Source: Leuctra nigra
Taxonomy: Eukaryota; Arthropoda; Insecta; Plecoptera; Leuctridae
Length of the DNA: 64,000 bases
Assembly: GCA_934045905.1 (NCBI GenBank)
Contig: OW203764.1
Span: 28,870,900 to 28,934,899, forward strand
Reading direction: 5' to 3'
Positions within the stretch are counted from its first letter, which is position 1. Each line of letters starts with the position of its first letter. Shown here one piece after another: positions 37,993 to 50,262 of the stretch. The notes under the pieces were generated by a model. The model ran no database searches and had not been told where the DNA came from. It saw only the letters and a program-made list of their open reading frames with translations. The position numbers and the translations under genes were made by a program.

Positions 37993-40389
37993 TGTCATAC
38001 TTACTGCTCGCTACAGTTCACAGATGCCGCATAACATTCTGCATGCCAGCGATGTGAACTTAGCCGCTTGATCGAAGTGTGTGACAACTTCATCGTGACA
38101 TTCTATTAGTAATTTAATCAGCACATCTATATACAATCGATGCAATGCCGCCGTTGCGTTGCAGACTTGCCACTCCGGTATGACGACTCGCCGCCCCAGA
38201 TGACAATGTTTCGTCATAACAAGTCGAGGTGGTAATTGTGCACATTGTTTCACGCCGTTTCACCGCATTGCTGTGGCGAAAAATCGCTATGTTCATTACA
38301 AAATGGCGCTCACGTGTCTGCAGACCACTAGACATTAATATTAGTTAATAATTAATCGTATGTTTCGGTGTACTTCACAAAAACCTTGCTGAATAAATGA
38401 TAATGCTTAAGTACGTCATAAATTGAGTGGCTTAGTTTACTGGGGCAGGTTTGAGACTTGGAATCGAAGTCGTCTTGGCGACCTCACGTTCTTTGAGTTC
38501 GATTCGCTTCTGCGAAACTGTGAAGTTGGATGTGGACGGATCATGCACCAACTTTATTCAAATTCAATTACCTGTAGAAGTTGAGACATAAATCTGGTAA
38601 AGCAATCACGTCAGTTCCCGGGGTGGTTTTCTCCTAGATATGGGAGAGATCAGGTTAGCTCGGAAGTGGATTTTTTTTTCTTATTTGAAATATGCATGTA
38701 ATTTGATCATTTTTCACTACATTGTGCACTCGAAACACAATATAAGTGATTCACACATTGCATCGACTGACATCTAATTCAATTGAAAAAGCGTCTTTCC
38801 AGAGCACCGTCAAACGGTTGAAGAGAAGCAACTTACGTTGTTGAAGTGTTCGTTTCGAGCCCCATTTGGTATCGCATTTGGTACGACGATATTTCACATT
38901 CGATTTCGATTGCGTTGCTGTGCCGTATTGTAGATGTTGAACTGTGACCTGACCTCAAACGACACGTCGTTTTGCAAAAGTTCAGCACTCGGTAAAATTC
39001 TTTTTACTTCTACGAAACGCCATGAAAAACGCTTCGACACGCATTTCATTGTATTATTACGATCCCATTTCGTTCGAGAAAACGCTGTATTTTTCTCGAT
39101 CAAATGAAATGATAATGAAATTAGACTCCATTATTTCAGACTCGTACAATTTCATGTCGGCGATACGCTTCTGAATGTTCGAGATCGGAATAATGGCCCG
39201 GCGCTTTTGGCTCCATCTCCACAGCCTCCGCCACACGTTTTTCAACCCCCTTCCTCTCGAATCTCGCGATCCTATTTTCTCCGCGAAGACATAACTTTCA
39301 TTTACATCAGGCAGACGTGAATGGAATCGTCTAATCGGCGGACAGAACGCGCCCATAAACTTCACGCGCCTTCCTATTGTTTAATTTCGTACCCCGGGGT
39401 TTGAGATAAAAGCAAACAACAGTTCGCTTTTGTGTGTCTCCTGCCACGGAGTGTCTGGCTAATTTGTTTTAATCCGGGGCCGCGTCAGGTTGACGGTCCA
39501 TTAGATAAGTTCACTAATGCAATCACAAGTTGTGAAGGGCGGTGATGACCGCACGGTGTTGTGTCAATGGGATACACTTCGTTGCCCGGGTGTCGGTTTC
39601 ATGGGCTAGTCAAGGGGAAACGTCCGCCTCTCCACAATAGAATTAAACATTTCAAGTGTAGAGTTTGTTAGGGAATAATTAGTAGCGCTTTAAATCAGTT
39701 GTGTTGTGTGGATACATTTTGTCACGTCTCCTTTAATGCATGTATTGTGTAAGCGAGGTGGATAGGAATTACAATACTATCAGTGACATCGTTCAATACC
39801 GTTCAGTTCAATACTGAAATGGTTTCGGAAAGTTGCTTTACCCTTTATATTCTGTCTTGCCTCTATGCTGTAAGTTTTCGGCATAATGATCTCATACGAT
39901 TTCGAATGCTTTTCAGTTCTTTCCAATGTTAATCTCACCTAAAATCATATTGATAGCTCTCCGAAAACTTTTCCCTTTCAACAATATGTTTTCGCTTTGA
40001 ACCATGGTTTTCCGCACGAGAAAGTTTCTTTCATAACGGAGGCAGCTTGCGTGTTGTCGCCTGATTCTGTCTAGCAACATGTCGACCACACTTGCCAGCA
40101 GCGTGGAGAATAATCTGCTCTCCGTCTGAACCTCAGATCGTATCGGCGTCATTGTTACACACGGCTTTCTCGATGACAATGGATGACATCATCCGCCGAT
40201 CACGTGGCTCGGCTGTCCAGTGTGCGTGGTCGCGAGTTTGACCCCCGGTCGAGTTGACTCTCTCTGACTCAGCCGGGGTTAATTAACCACTTAGATTTCA
40301 TACGGGGATCGTATTTCATTGTCAATCGCCCTCGTTTGTCACCGACACTCTTGTCATCTGTTCCAATGACGCTGGGGAGGCGATGTTCT
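37993..40389. other. intronic sequence, no exon recognised
   Basis: AT-rich with GC-richer patches near 39180-39260. tRNA-like words near 38505 (GAGTTCGATTCGC) and 40230 are too degraded to call. Confidence 0.4.
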
Positions 40390-40415
40390 GGGGGGGGGGG
40401 GGGGGGGGGGGGGGG
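40390..40415. repeat. poly-G run (26)
   Basis: Twenty-six consecutive G residues; the length may be inaccurate because such runs are hard to sequence. Confidence 0.95.
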
Positions 40416-40861
40416 CCTTGCTCTCTATTTCCATACTGCATACTACGTCTTTACATCTTTACGTTCCTCTCGAGCCTCGACTGATTAGACTCTTATTATT
40501 AGAGACATTTGGTAATTATCCACTTTTGTCCAAAATTCAGGTGTAAAAGATTAAATGGATTATTCAGTTTTAATATAATCTAGAAGGATATTAATGTTTT
40601 CCTCAAATTTAATTAATTTTATGCTTTTAAAAATGTATGGAAGATCTTGTGGTCCTAAAGCCAGTAATTGAGTATGGCACTTTCTTTATAACACTGCTAT
40701 AACATTATATTGCTAACCATTGTGTCTCCACCCTACTTAAGACACTTCTAGACACGATATTGTTTCAACAGGAAATTACACATAATTGTCTTAATTTGGA
40801 TATCATTGCCTGTTGCTTATGTCTTGGTGAGGGATTAGGAGCTGACCGCATAGTGTTGTAG

Positions 40862-41173
40862 GCAGTATGGTGATGGACAGTATGGGATGGATAGTATGGG
40901 GATGGACAGTATATGATGGACAGTTTGGGGATGGAAGTATGTGTTGGACATTAAGGGGATGACAGTATGTGATGGACAGTATGTGATGGACAGTATGTGA
41001 TGGACAGTAAGGGGATGGACAGTATATGGGGATGGACAGTATGTGATGGACAGTTTGGGGATGGAAGTATGTGATGGACAGTATATGGGGATGGACAGTA
41101 TGTGATGGACAGTAAGGGGATGGATGGACAGTATGTGATGGACAGTATATGGGGATGGACAGTATGTGATGGA
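40862..41173. repeat. minisatellite, GATGGACAGTATGT-type units
   Basis: About 310 bp of imperfect tandem repeats of a 14-16-bp unit built on GATGGACAGTATG, with variants ending TGT, TATGGG or TTTGGG that form a higher-order pattern. The long open frames on the minus strand are products of the repeat. Confidence 0.92.
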
Positions 41174-41587
41174 AAACATTGAGACGCATCGGATGCTGCA
41201 ACCTTGTCGCCTCTGACAGTGAGCTATGCGCGATCGCTGGAATTATTAAGTTCTTGCTGGAGTGGAGTGACAACCACCTGACGGCGGGGAGAACAAGTGG
41301 AAGTCATTGCGAGGTTCTGTGAAATCGCCGCTGAATATTTCAGTGTTCTCGGAGCTCGACGGATTGGTGACGTCAGGGGGCGGGTCGTGTCGGGTGTGTC
41401 AGTGTCAGGCGTAATCAGGAACACTAGTTGCACTCGGGGGGCGCGGCAGTTTACCTCCACTCCTCATGTAGTGGAGAGCGACACCAACAAATAGATTAGA
41501 ATTAGAATCATTTGAGACAATGTCTGGTCAGTGGTCGGCGGTTCAATCAAGGCAATAATAGACCAATGTACAACTTTTGTCGGTAAA
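41174..41587. promoter_or_regulatory. GC-rich intronic island with CRE
   Basis: GC-enriched between 41180 and 41460, with TGACGTCA at 41368-41375 followed by GGGGGCGGG, a GC-box-like word. No exon is recognised. Its regulatory role is inferred. Confidence 0.35.
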
Positions 41588-41887
41588 GGGGCTGTGCATA
41601 AAGAACGTCACGCTTCAGAGGGGGAGGGGGGGGGGGGGTGCACCAGTATGGGACACAGTGTGACAGGGGGGAGAGGGGGGTCTGGAGCCAGTAGGACGTC
41701 ACGTTTTGATATAGATAGGTATTTTCAAGAATTTTAATTTCAGTTTATATGTCGGGACCGGAAATTTCGCTAAAAACGATAAAGGGGGGGGGGGGGGGAG
41801 TCTCGAAACGTGTGACACAGCGTGTCAGGGGGGCGGGGGGTGTCAAAATATCCCATTTTTAGAGTGACGTCCTTTATGCACAGCCCC
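41588..41887. mobile_element. 300-bp G-rich non-autonomous DNA transposon with 24-bp inverted ends
   Basis: GGGGCTGTGCATAAAG at 41588, extending through AACGTCAC to 41611, is the reverse complement of 41864-41887 with one mismatch. The interior holds two G-rich blocks (runs of 13 G at 41626 and 15 G at 41784, plus several G6-G7 runs), each followed by a GTGACA-type word. The plus strand is strongly G-rich and could form G-quadruplexes. It has no coding capacity. Similar ends are familiar from insect genomes, but I do not assign a superfamily. Confidence 0.82.
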
Positions 41888-42340
41888 AAAGCTTTTTATA
41901 TTAAAACTAAAATGGAATCAAAACTTGTTCTGATTTTATGTATCCATAGAAGAGGAGCGTCCTGTTTTTGGACCATCTTAATTTTAACCATGTAGTTGAC
42001 GATTTTGTCAATAAGTTATTAAATCTTGTGAGGTCGCTTTAAAGGCGATGCACCCTTGTTTCACCGTCTGGATCGTTTTTAAAATGCCTGGGGGTTCTTG
42101 AACACGATGCTTGCGCAGTCATTATTTCACTTGCTTGTGCAGTGCCGAGTGCATTCATTGAAATTCACGACAAAAAAGCGACGAGCTCGGAAATCCAACT
42201 GCTCCATTTTCTGTCCAGAGTCATGTGTTTGACATATTTCTCCCGCCAGAACATGTGTCATTCACATTCCCATAACTGTGCGTATGATTATTCTTATTGC
42301 CGCGGTGGTAAAAACCTCGTTGAGTATTTTATGTTTTTAT
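41888..42340. other. intronic sequence, no exon recognised
   Basis: AT-rich, no supported features. Confidence 0.45.
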
Positions 42341-42688
42341 GAAGAGTTTTTTAATCGATTTTCATCATTATCTTTTACCAAAATATGGCTTTGTACGAAA
42401 TTCAGAACAGTTCAATGAAAATAATTTCATAGTTTGGAATAAGTTATAAGTTTTATTTTGTCAAACAGATGTTTAGTGCCATAATTTTACTAATTTTCGG
42501 GCACTAAACGTCTGTAGAACAAAGTAAATCTAATAATAAACCATTACTATCTATGGAATTATTTTCATTGAACTGTTCTGAATACGCGTACAAAGCCTTA
42601 TTTTGTTAACAATTACATTTGTAAAAGATATTGATAAAAATCGATTAAAAAACTCTTCAAGGTCAAACTCACTACCCAGCCGTCTTAA
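42341..42688. mobile_element. long-palindrome MITE, copy 2 (ends at TTAA)
   Basis: Left arm 42341-42480 (GAAGAGTTTTTTAATCGATT to GTTTAGTGCC) and right arm 42499-42688 (GGCACTAAACG to CTACCCAGCCGTCTTAA) pair over about 135 bp. The right outer end is complete, with TTAA at 42685-42688; the left outer end is truncated. Same family as 34826 and 63474. Confidence 0.87.
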
Positions 42689-43417
42689 TTCTTAAAATGG
42701 CCCTTCCCATTCAGTACATGCAGTTATCTTTGGTTCTACTTCAACTTTATCCATGTTGTCCCATTACACAAGTTTAATTGGCGACATAAACTATAACATC
42801 TATTTAGGAAATGTTATTTTCTGTCTAGTTTTATGGGTTTTCGGTTTAAGCGCGTCGATGTTCCGACTTCTTGTGTCATTAGCCGGCGCCCCGAGATAGA
42901 TTAGAGGCGCTATGATGGGAATGCACCCAGATGGTCTCGGAACTATTTCGCCGTGCAATGGCGGCGCAATTACCTCCGAGAGCTGTCGCAGGAAATGGTG
43001 GCCAATTTTTTTCGTACTCGCGTTTTACGATATTTTCAATGATCCTCTCCGTTTTTTTTCCCGACGTTTTTTTGGAAAATCAACTAATTGCACACGAGTT
43101 TCGTCGGAATTAGAGTCTGATGAGAAAATGACGAAAATAACAACATTTTTATTTTTTACAGAAGCCTGAGGGTTTCGAGCGATGAACATGGCAACATTAT
43201 TTTGTAATGTACTTTTATACCAGCCAATCAGTTGGGTAGAAATGTGAAATCTCGGGATTGGTTGAGACCATGTGATAACAGAAAACAGGTACCACGAGAG
43301 GGTTGAAGTACTTAAACAAATTTCTGGTTATTTTACTGTAAAACGCATAGATATCCTCAATAAATGGAGCCCATTTGAAGAATCTACATCCCGTTCTTGA
43401 CATGATAAAAAAACTGA
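42689..43417. other. intronic sequence, no exon recognised
   Basis: Mixed composition, with an open frame near 42912-43169 lacking any recognisable motif. Confidence 0.4.
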
Positions 43418-43482
43418 AGGCTTCGAACCCGGGTCTTTGGCATGAGAGTCCAACGCATTATCGCCTGAGCATACCCTGTCGG
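43418..43482 (-). mobile_element. tRNA-like SINE head, minus strand
   Basis: On the minus strand it reads GGCGATAATGCGTTGGACTC then GACCCGGGTTCGAAG, which are A- and B-box-like segments at tRNA spacing (resembling a Ser/Leu-type head). The outer arms do not pair, so it is treated as SINE-derived. Confidence 0.5.
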
Positions 43483-44899
43483 TAATAGTTTCTAGTAGAT
43501 GTGAATAATTCATAGTTTGCACGAGCTTCTTTTGTTTTTCATCAACAATGTAAAACAGTAAATTTCGACCATTTTGGTGTTGATTTATCAACAAAACACC
43601 GAAACACAGATTGGCAGCCGTTCTGACATGTTACACCAAGATGGCCGCTCAACAATGAGATGATGTCACGTTCATAATGTATAGATCACTACAGAAATTA
43701 TTCTTCTACCATGTTTCACATTCAAACCATGTTGGCGCTACTTGTAATGTAATAACGAAGTCATATTTAGAGGGCACGTTTCAATCAAAGCCAATGACAA
43801 ATCCTGGCTCAATGAAGAAAATGTCTCGAATCTGGTCCAGATGCGCTGTTCTGCGCAGACTCCAACTGGTTTCACTTTCAAGCCGCTGAACTTCACACCT
43901 GCTTCGGTCGACTTTAAAAAAAGTTCCAAAGAAATTAATTATTTCTCTTTCATTGAGATGGCCTCCGAGCATTGTCCTTCAAGTCCACACACAAGTCCAA
44001 TACATGTTGATGTTTCGCTGACTGACTCGAGGTCTCGTCAAAAACACAAGATAATTAGTTTTTAATAGTGTGTCTATCTGGCCAGCCCAGTGAGCGGAGT
44101 CTATGACAGGTGATATGCAGAACATGTGTGGGCAGTGGAAATGTTCAACGGTAGTTGGCTCATGTTTAGTAGCAACAAACTTCATTAGTTCACGCCTTTT
44201 GAAATATGTTTTTCGAGGAAACCCGCAGTTATTCTCTTGGAAAGTAATACATGACTTTTATATTCCACTATATTCTAGTATTTTAGCATTTTTTGTGCCT
44301 GCAAAATGTACTTTAAATATTTCGAGTGCCCTAAGTAAAATAAACTCTAGAGTATACAAACTTGAAAGCAGCGATTACAGTTTCCTAACTAGGTTTACTT
44401 TGTACTAATTACTTCACTAATCACTCATCACTCAGTCAAGTAATCATTCGTTTATTTTCCCTGCCGCCGTTTCTCTGATCGAGCTGAAATTTGACACATA
44501 AACGCCAATTCATGACTCATCCATCATTCTTGAACTCTATCTGATTTGATTGAAAAGAAAAATGAGATCGGCTGATCACAAGTTTATATTTTACACTGTC
44601 ATTGGGAACATTAATTTTATTGATGTTGTTGCTTTCATTTATAACTAGTTGTAGCGATGGGTTTATTTTATCATTTCAATTTGGTTTAAATTAAATGACA
44701 TTTATTTTCTGTTGCCAAACATATGAAAATTTTCGGAAAAAATAACAAATGATAAAGAAAATGTTTTTTGATTTTCAAAAAAGCAAGTAAATTAAATCAT
44801 CAGTAGAATGACAAATACTGTAACAGGATAACAGGAATATTATGTAAATTACAATCTTAATCGCCACTAAATGTTCTCCTCAAAACACGCTCTCCTCCG
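43483..44899. other. intronic sequence; copy of a GATCGAGCTGAAATTT repeat at 44478
   Basis: No exon is supported. CTGATCGAGCTGAAATTTG near 44477 matches TCGATCGAGCTGAAATTTTG near 58430, marking a dispersed repeat family. Confidence 0.4.
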
Positions 44900-45065
44900 A
44901 ACTGCTTGAGCTATCCACAACATCAGGTCACAGACGTGACAATGTCTGTTTGCGCTGCTCCTCGACCCTGTCATTAAGCGACGTCGTTGTCAGTCGAGCC
45001 AGGGCGTCGTGACGTCACCGACGCCATATGACTCCGAGTAACCGGAGGAGACTGAGAACCGTGTC
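44900..45065. promoter_or_regulatory. GC-rich intronic island with palindromic CRE (island C)
   Basis: GGCGTCG at 45003-45009 runs directly into TGACGTCA (45010-45017) and then CCGACGCC, so the CRE is embedded in a 23-bp interrupted palindrome. CpG-rich compared with both flanks. Enhancer function is inferred. Confidence 0.5.
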
Positions 45066-46260
45066 GCCCTGATTTTTAATCGGCTGTTTAAAAAAACTCT
45101 TTATATACCAAGTGGAAAAAATTTATTCTGTTTGCCGACCGCAACCCCGTTTTTTAGTCCGTTTTGTCGTGTTTACTCATGGCTAATAATGCCGCAGTAA
45201 ATGTTCAACTTACTGAATGTAGACGGAATTAATGCGAGTCGCTTAATTGGATCCTATTTCAATTACGCATAGCCAGTGATTAATTGCCGTCAATTCGTTG
45301 ATTAGAGAGACTGGCGATAAATGCAATCAGCTGCAATATCCTCTTTCAATAATTGCAGAGGCAATTCGACCTAGTAATAGCGCCCGACCGCTCATGTTCG
45401 ATTCCAGTGCAGACCTCTAATTGAGTTTCGTGTGGGAGTCAAATCGAGAGCAGATTTACACAAATTCTAAACAGTAAATCCGAATTGAGTTTATTGTGTC
45501 TTTTTGTCGTCAACCGCTCTTATGGATTTGATCAGTTTGAAGGGAAATCTTGTAATTCGACAACCTCTATAAGAAGAAAACTTGGTTACTTAGTGTTGTG
45601 GCCACCATTTGCGTTATCCCAAGCTCCGAAGACTTTGGGGATAGTGTTACATTTTATAAGAAAAGAGCTTGGAGAGTTTTCTCCAAAGTAAACGTTTTGG
45701 TTTTGTAGGTAGAAAGAGTGCTTTTCAGCAAAACGCAAATCTCTCTTCTGAACGCAGCTTGACTTTACTGAAGTAAATCCTCTATAAGCTATAGAAAATA
45801 CTTGGATTCGTATCAACGATCATGCTCATTCGGTTGGATTATAAAGCAGTTTTGTTGTTTGAAGTTATAGTATCTTCACCGATTGTATTGTAGGAAGAAA
45901 TTATATTATTTAAAACTTATAATTACCCAGTTATGTATGTCTGTGGGGAACGCCGTCGCGCGCATTCACTGGTGCCCGACATGTTTTACATGACGGGTCC
46001 CTCTAGATATATAATGAACTGATACCGCGTTGGTATATTTTAATTTCTAAAGCTTTCCTACCCACTTGATTCAGTCCTGGCATATCCAGTTCACCCGTGC
46101 AGTCCTTGCACATATGGCAGTCGAGTCGAGATATTCTCTACCATTTTCTCTTCTTTTAAATGAGTTCGGAATGTAATTGTGGAAATATCTCTGAAACGGG
46201 CATTAGCGGCAAACGTTGTGCTGTGTTCCTAACTGCTGCGGTGGCGGAAGGAGATAATGA
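45066..46260. other. intronic sequence, no exon recognised
   Basis: AT-rich. A tRNA-like word (TGTTCGATTCCAG) lies near 45396 without a supporting structure. Confidence 0.4.
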
Positions 46261-46510
46261 TATACCGTATAAAAGCGTGCGCTTGAGAGAGGGAAAGAGA
46301 GAGAGAGAGCGTCGCGACGCTTCGTGCTGCGCCGTCTGAATTTACGACGCTTCTTCACGAGAGCATTCTACACGCGTTGATTTCGACGCTGCTGGGCGCG
46401 AGGGTTGTTCCACGGCGAAGTTGCCGAAAACTTGGAGAAGCAGTGGCAGTGGGAAAGCAGCAAGAGGGGCAGATTGAATTCACGACGTTGTTGCCGTTGT
46501 TATTCTGATC
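46261..46510 (+). promoter_or_regulatory. possible TATA promoter with GA tract and palindrome
   Basis: TATAAAAG at 46268-46275 is followed by a GA-rich tract (46285-46308), the perfect palindrome GCGTCGCGACGC (46309-46320), and about 180 bp of GC-richer sequence with repeated ACGACGCTTC. TATA plus GA repeats resembles insect promoters of the GAGA-factor type. No coding start with a donor was found downstream, so a non-coding first exon or a false positive are both possible. Confidence 0.35.
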
Positions 46511-47329
46511 TGTTTTAGATAACGATATTAGATTTATAAAGATATGTAAAACATTGGTTTGTAAACCGTACATGTGGCAGACATTCATCCACGTCTTTGC
46601 GTGTCAAATATTGTATGAAATAGCGAGCAAATTTGAATTAAGAAAAAAGTTCTTCGACATTATGGAATGGTATGATTTCAACGAATGAGTGAATCTGCCT
46701 CACTTTTGGTCGTTTCCTGCAACTTCGTCGTGGAACAACAAAATGTAATCATCTGGTATAAGAGTCCGAAAATAATGTCTGTAAACAAAGAGACACATTT
46801 TTTACGTGTCTGTCACCGGTGTATAATATTTTGCTGCACAATTGTTTCTATTTCACGGTAGTTTATTTGAAAGAATTGTGTAATATGTCACGGATATGAT
46901 AAAACTTGTGTTGAAGATGAAATGAAACTTCGCCTCCGCGCATGATTATCTCTGTTGAGAGTTGGTCGATACAAGCGGGAGTTCTCCACAGGTTCTGCGC
47001 GAGAGATTGACGTGAAGTATTACACCATTAGAGAGGATGAAGGGCTTGTCGGAATTGATCCGATCAACTCCAATTCAGAGTTATTGTTTCTCGAACGACG
47101 CCAAATAGACCTCTCTGAGGAGCTTCGGCACAGCTCTTCGCTTTCACGGCAACGGTAATGTTAATTGTATAAAGCAACACAAAGTAGCGACTATCGTCGT
47201 ATGGAAGAGATAACAGAATACAACTTTCCGTTTAATCAGTTTTGACATTATTTCACTAATTGGTTAACATATCTAAAAATAAATATGTAAATTTTGTATT
47301 GCTTTGAGTTACCTACATTTATTATCCAC
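46511..47329. other. intronic sequence, no exon recognised
   Basis: AT-rich, no supported features. Confidence 0.4.
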
Positions 47330-47600
47330 GGAACAGGTTGGGTGAGTGGTTAGCGCTCTGAACTTGTATTCCGGAGGCCCGGGTTCGATTCCCGCGGCCG
47401 TCCTTCCTGGCTGGGGTTTTTTCGTGGTTTTCCCTCAGTCGACAGGCAAATGCTGGGAAGGTACCCTACTAATAAGCCACGACCGCCTCCTTCCCACCTT
47501 CCATCCTTACCTACTCTTCACCATCATCATCATAATCATTCATCCGTCGCCATTAGCCTCGCTGCAGAACAGTGCGACGTTAAGCCCCAGACGACATTTA
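47330..47600 (+). mobile_element. tRNA-derived SINE, plus strand, most complete copy
   Basis: Head: GAGTGGTTAGCGCTCTGAAC (A-box region) and GGTTCGATTCCCGCGGCCG (B-box). Body: TTTTTCGTGGTTTTCCCTCA, GCAAATGCTGGGAAGG, CCACGACCGCCTCCTTCCCA, then CGTCGCCATTAGCC and GCGACGTTAAGCCCCAG. The element at 9050 and fragments at 21295 and 58025 share these modules. Confidence 0.85.
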
Positions 47601-47808
47601 AAATCCATTCACCCTAAGAACGACGACCTTGAAATCTACTGTCAAGCTATAGTCATTTAGCTCAACTTTGAATACGATTGTACTGACTGTAAAGTTAAGC
47701 CCCAGACGACATTTAAAATCCATTCACCCTAAGAACGACGACCTTGAAATCTACTGTCAAGCTATAGTCATTTAGCTCAACTTTGAATACGATTGTACTG
47801 ACTGTAAA
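47579..47808 (+). repeat. perfect 115-bp tandem duplication
   Basis: 47579-47693 and 47694-47808 appear identical base for base, starting GTTAAGCCCCAGACGACATT and ending TACTGACTGTAAA. The first copy begins inside the SINE tail, so the duplication joins SINE tail and flanking sequence. Confidence 0.95.
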
Positions 47809-50121
47809 ATATCTGTCATTATATTTACCTGATCTTAAAAGATGGTTTTTAATAGATTATTGGATGGCAGTCTAATAATTTGCTTGACTTTATGTTTCAC
47901 TTAGTAGCAGTTTTCTCTACCCTCACAACGAGCATCGTTCATTGCCTATACATACTCGATTGAAATGGTGTGCTCCGAATCTCGACAAAGCGACAGAGTC
48001 GACACACCAACACCTCGCAAGAGTGTTCAGTCGTGAGAGTTCAGAAACACGCTCAATATTGACTCATGATCCTCCACCAGAGCGCGGTATTGCATCTTGT
48101 TGACACACGGAGATCTTCATCCGAGAGTCAACATAATAACCGAGTGCATGTGCACTTGCAGCAGAAGAGAAGTCACCTGCAGCGCCGTGTTTGCAAACAC
48201 TTTGATTAGTTCTCCGGCATGTTGGAGGTGACTATGTTACAGGAGGGAGAATACTAGTGTATCCTTGTTGATCCTTTCGAACGAATTGTGTGAATTGAAA
48301 TAAATATAAAAATCTTAGTAAACATGGGAAATATTTGGGTATTGGCACCTCTGCTCTGAAATAACTAAACAAAAAATAAAACTTTTGGGCCACTGGAGAC
48401 ACATATCTACTCTTTATCTATAATCTGTGAAAATTTGAAGACAATCGGTAAAGCCGTTTAGAAAAAAGTAGGTGCCGCCTTGAAACATAAATTTCATCTA
48501 GTATTAGACTGTTTAAAAAGTATATAATTGCTCACAAGTAGGCACCTCTCCACAAATGTCTCCCTGTTCTCACGGAGGATTCGATATTGATCTTAAATCT
48601 CGATTGTAACATAACGCGATCAAAATCTGTATTATGATCGAATTCGAGGTCAAACAAAAGAAATTATACATTTTAAAACAAAGAAATGACAAGAACATAC
48701 TCTAATTTGCATGTAACAAACATTTTAAAGATCATCTTTATACTTGACCCCATTTAGATATCGATCGGAATTGATGGCTAATCTATCGAATTTTCAGAGA
48801 AAAATTAACAAAGATTGCTCCTTATGATAGGACTTATTCCCTCATATATTCTACCTATCTTGGGGAGGACCAAGATAATGCGCTTGACCTTCATCTTCCC
48901 TGGTATCAAGATGGTCCAGCTCATCTCTCGTAAGTTTGGAGATTGCATCGAGAGTCTCATATTTCTAGCAGAATCTGCCAACTTGGGCCACATTATTACG
49001 TGAACCGTTGCGATTTATCGCGGAAACTTCGCTTTTATGACATGGTTTTCTTTTCGAAGAAGACCATATAGTGGCTATTCGTTTTGCTTCTTTTGAAACC
49101 TGGGAGGTTATAGCCATGTACATGAATGAAGCATTTCAACGTAGAATCATCATTCGCAATATTATTTTATTTATGATTCGTACCGTTAAAGGATGATCTG
49201 ATATACTTTGAAAAGAACGTATGAAACTTGAAAGGGCTGAAGCTCAGATGATTCATATAAAAGGCGACTTTTGTGGACTAACCTGAGGCTGCCGCATAAT
49301 GTTCCAAGTCGGTCGAGGAAAAATTAATTTATATATTTTTTTTAAAGTCAGATCAAAGGGTAAATTCATAAATTTCCACAAAGTCAGATTCCTCTTCGCT
49401 GAAATACTCTTTTTGTATACACAAATCTGTGATATTTTTTTTTTCGACTGCCAGAATTTTTTCTTACATTTCAGTCTAACTTTCCCCCCACTAATCTCGT
49501 TTTGTTTTCTGTGTTAAAATGGAAACGTCTTCTTCCACCCTTATGTCTGAGTTAGTTTACACTGGGATCATCGCATGACGTGATGGATGAGGGGAATGGG
49601 GGTGGGATCTTATACTTGTATCCGGGCTTCCGGTTCATCAGCCATTATTAGCTGCTCTGTAAACACCAGCTTGAGGACGAGAACAATGAGGAAGGAGACG
49701 CCTGAATGTGGGAATTGAGACCGAATTAATTGACTTGAAGCATCCAAGAATCTGGTCGCATGGATAGCGTCTCGGAGATAAGTTTACGCGATGTTATGAG
49801 CGATTTAAAACAATGTCAGGAGGTCTTCGGATTACATCTTATCGTGACTGGACTGGATTAAAGGATGATTTAACTTGGCGCTTGAAGTGCATGCGATTTC
49901 CCTAGAGCTGCATGAAGCTCCACTGCACTCAAATCAGTTCTACCTTCACAAGTGCTTCGGACCTGCTCGTGCTGCAGTGTTGGGCTTGGGATCGCTGCAG
50001 CTATCATTTAGTATGTGTTCTTGGTTTGGTTTCTACTCAATGGATATTTCGAACATCACAATTAGTTGATGACATTTTAATTTTGTGTTTGAGTCATTCG
50101 CGTATGCTACGCCATTATGAT
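47809..50121. other. intronic sequence, no exon recognised
   Basis: AT-rich. GGCACCTCT occurs at about 48344 and 48541. No coding exon or RNA gene was identified. Confidence 0.45.
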
Positions 50122-50262
50122 TTAGGGTCATGTCTTTCAATACTCTGCTAACTTTTAAATGGTTGATTATGACTGTATTGTCATGGCAACAACCAGTGAC
50201 ATTCCTAGAATGTATAATTACTGGTTTTAGCAGTCGCAGAGTATTGAAAAACTGGACCTAAA
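50122..50262 (-). mobile_element. small MITE, copy 1
   Basis: Terminal inverted repeats: TTAGGGTCA then TTTCAATACTCTGC at the left, and GCAGAGTATTGAAAAACTGG then ACCTAA at the right. When reversed, the interior aligns with the copy at 50858 (GTCACTGGTTGTTG, ACAATACAGTC, TTAGCAGAG). 141 bp, non-coding. Confidence 0.82.

Noticed and set aside
40862..41173. CRISPR-like array
   Set aside because: Units are contiguous and vary by slippage; there are no unique spacers and the sequence is a eukaryotic intron.
40803..41273. 156-codon minus-strand frame rich in His/Pro/Ser/Tyr
   Set aside because: It is the translation of the minisatellite and shifts meaning with unit variants.
47337..47405. tRNA gene on the plus strand
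   Set aside because: Same reasoning: SINE head with mismatched arms and a long non-tRNA body.
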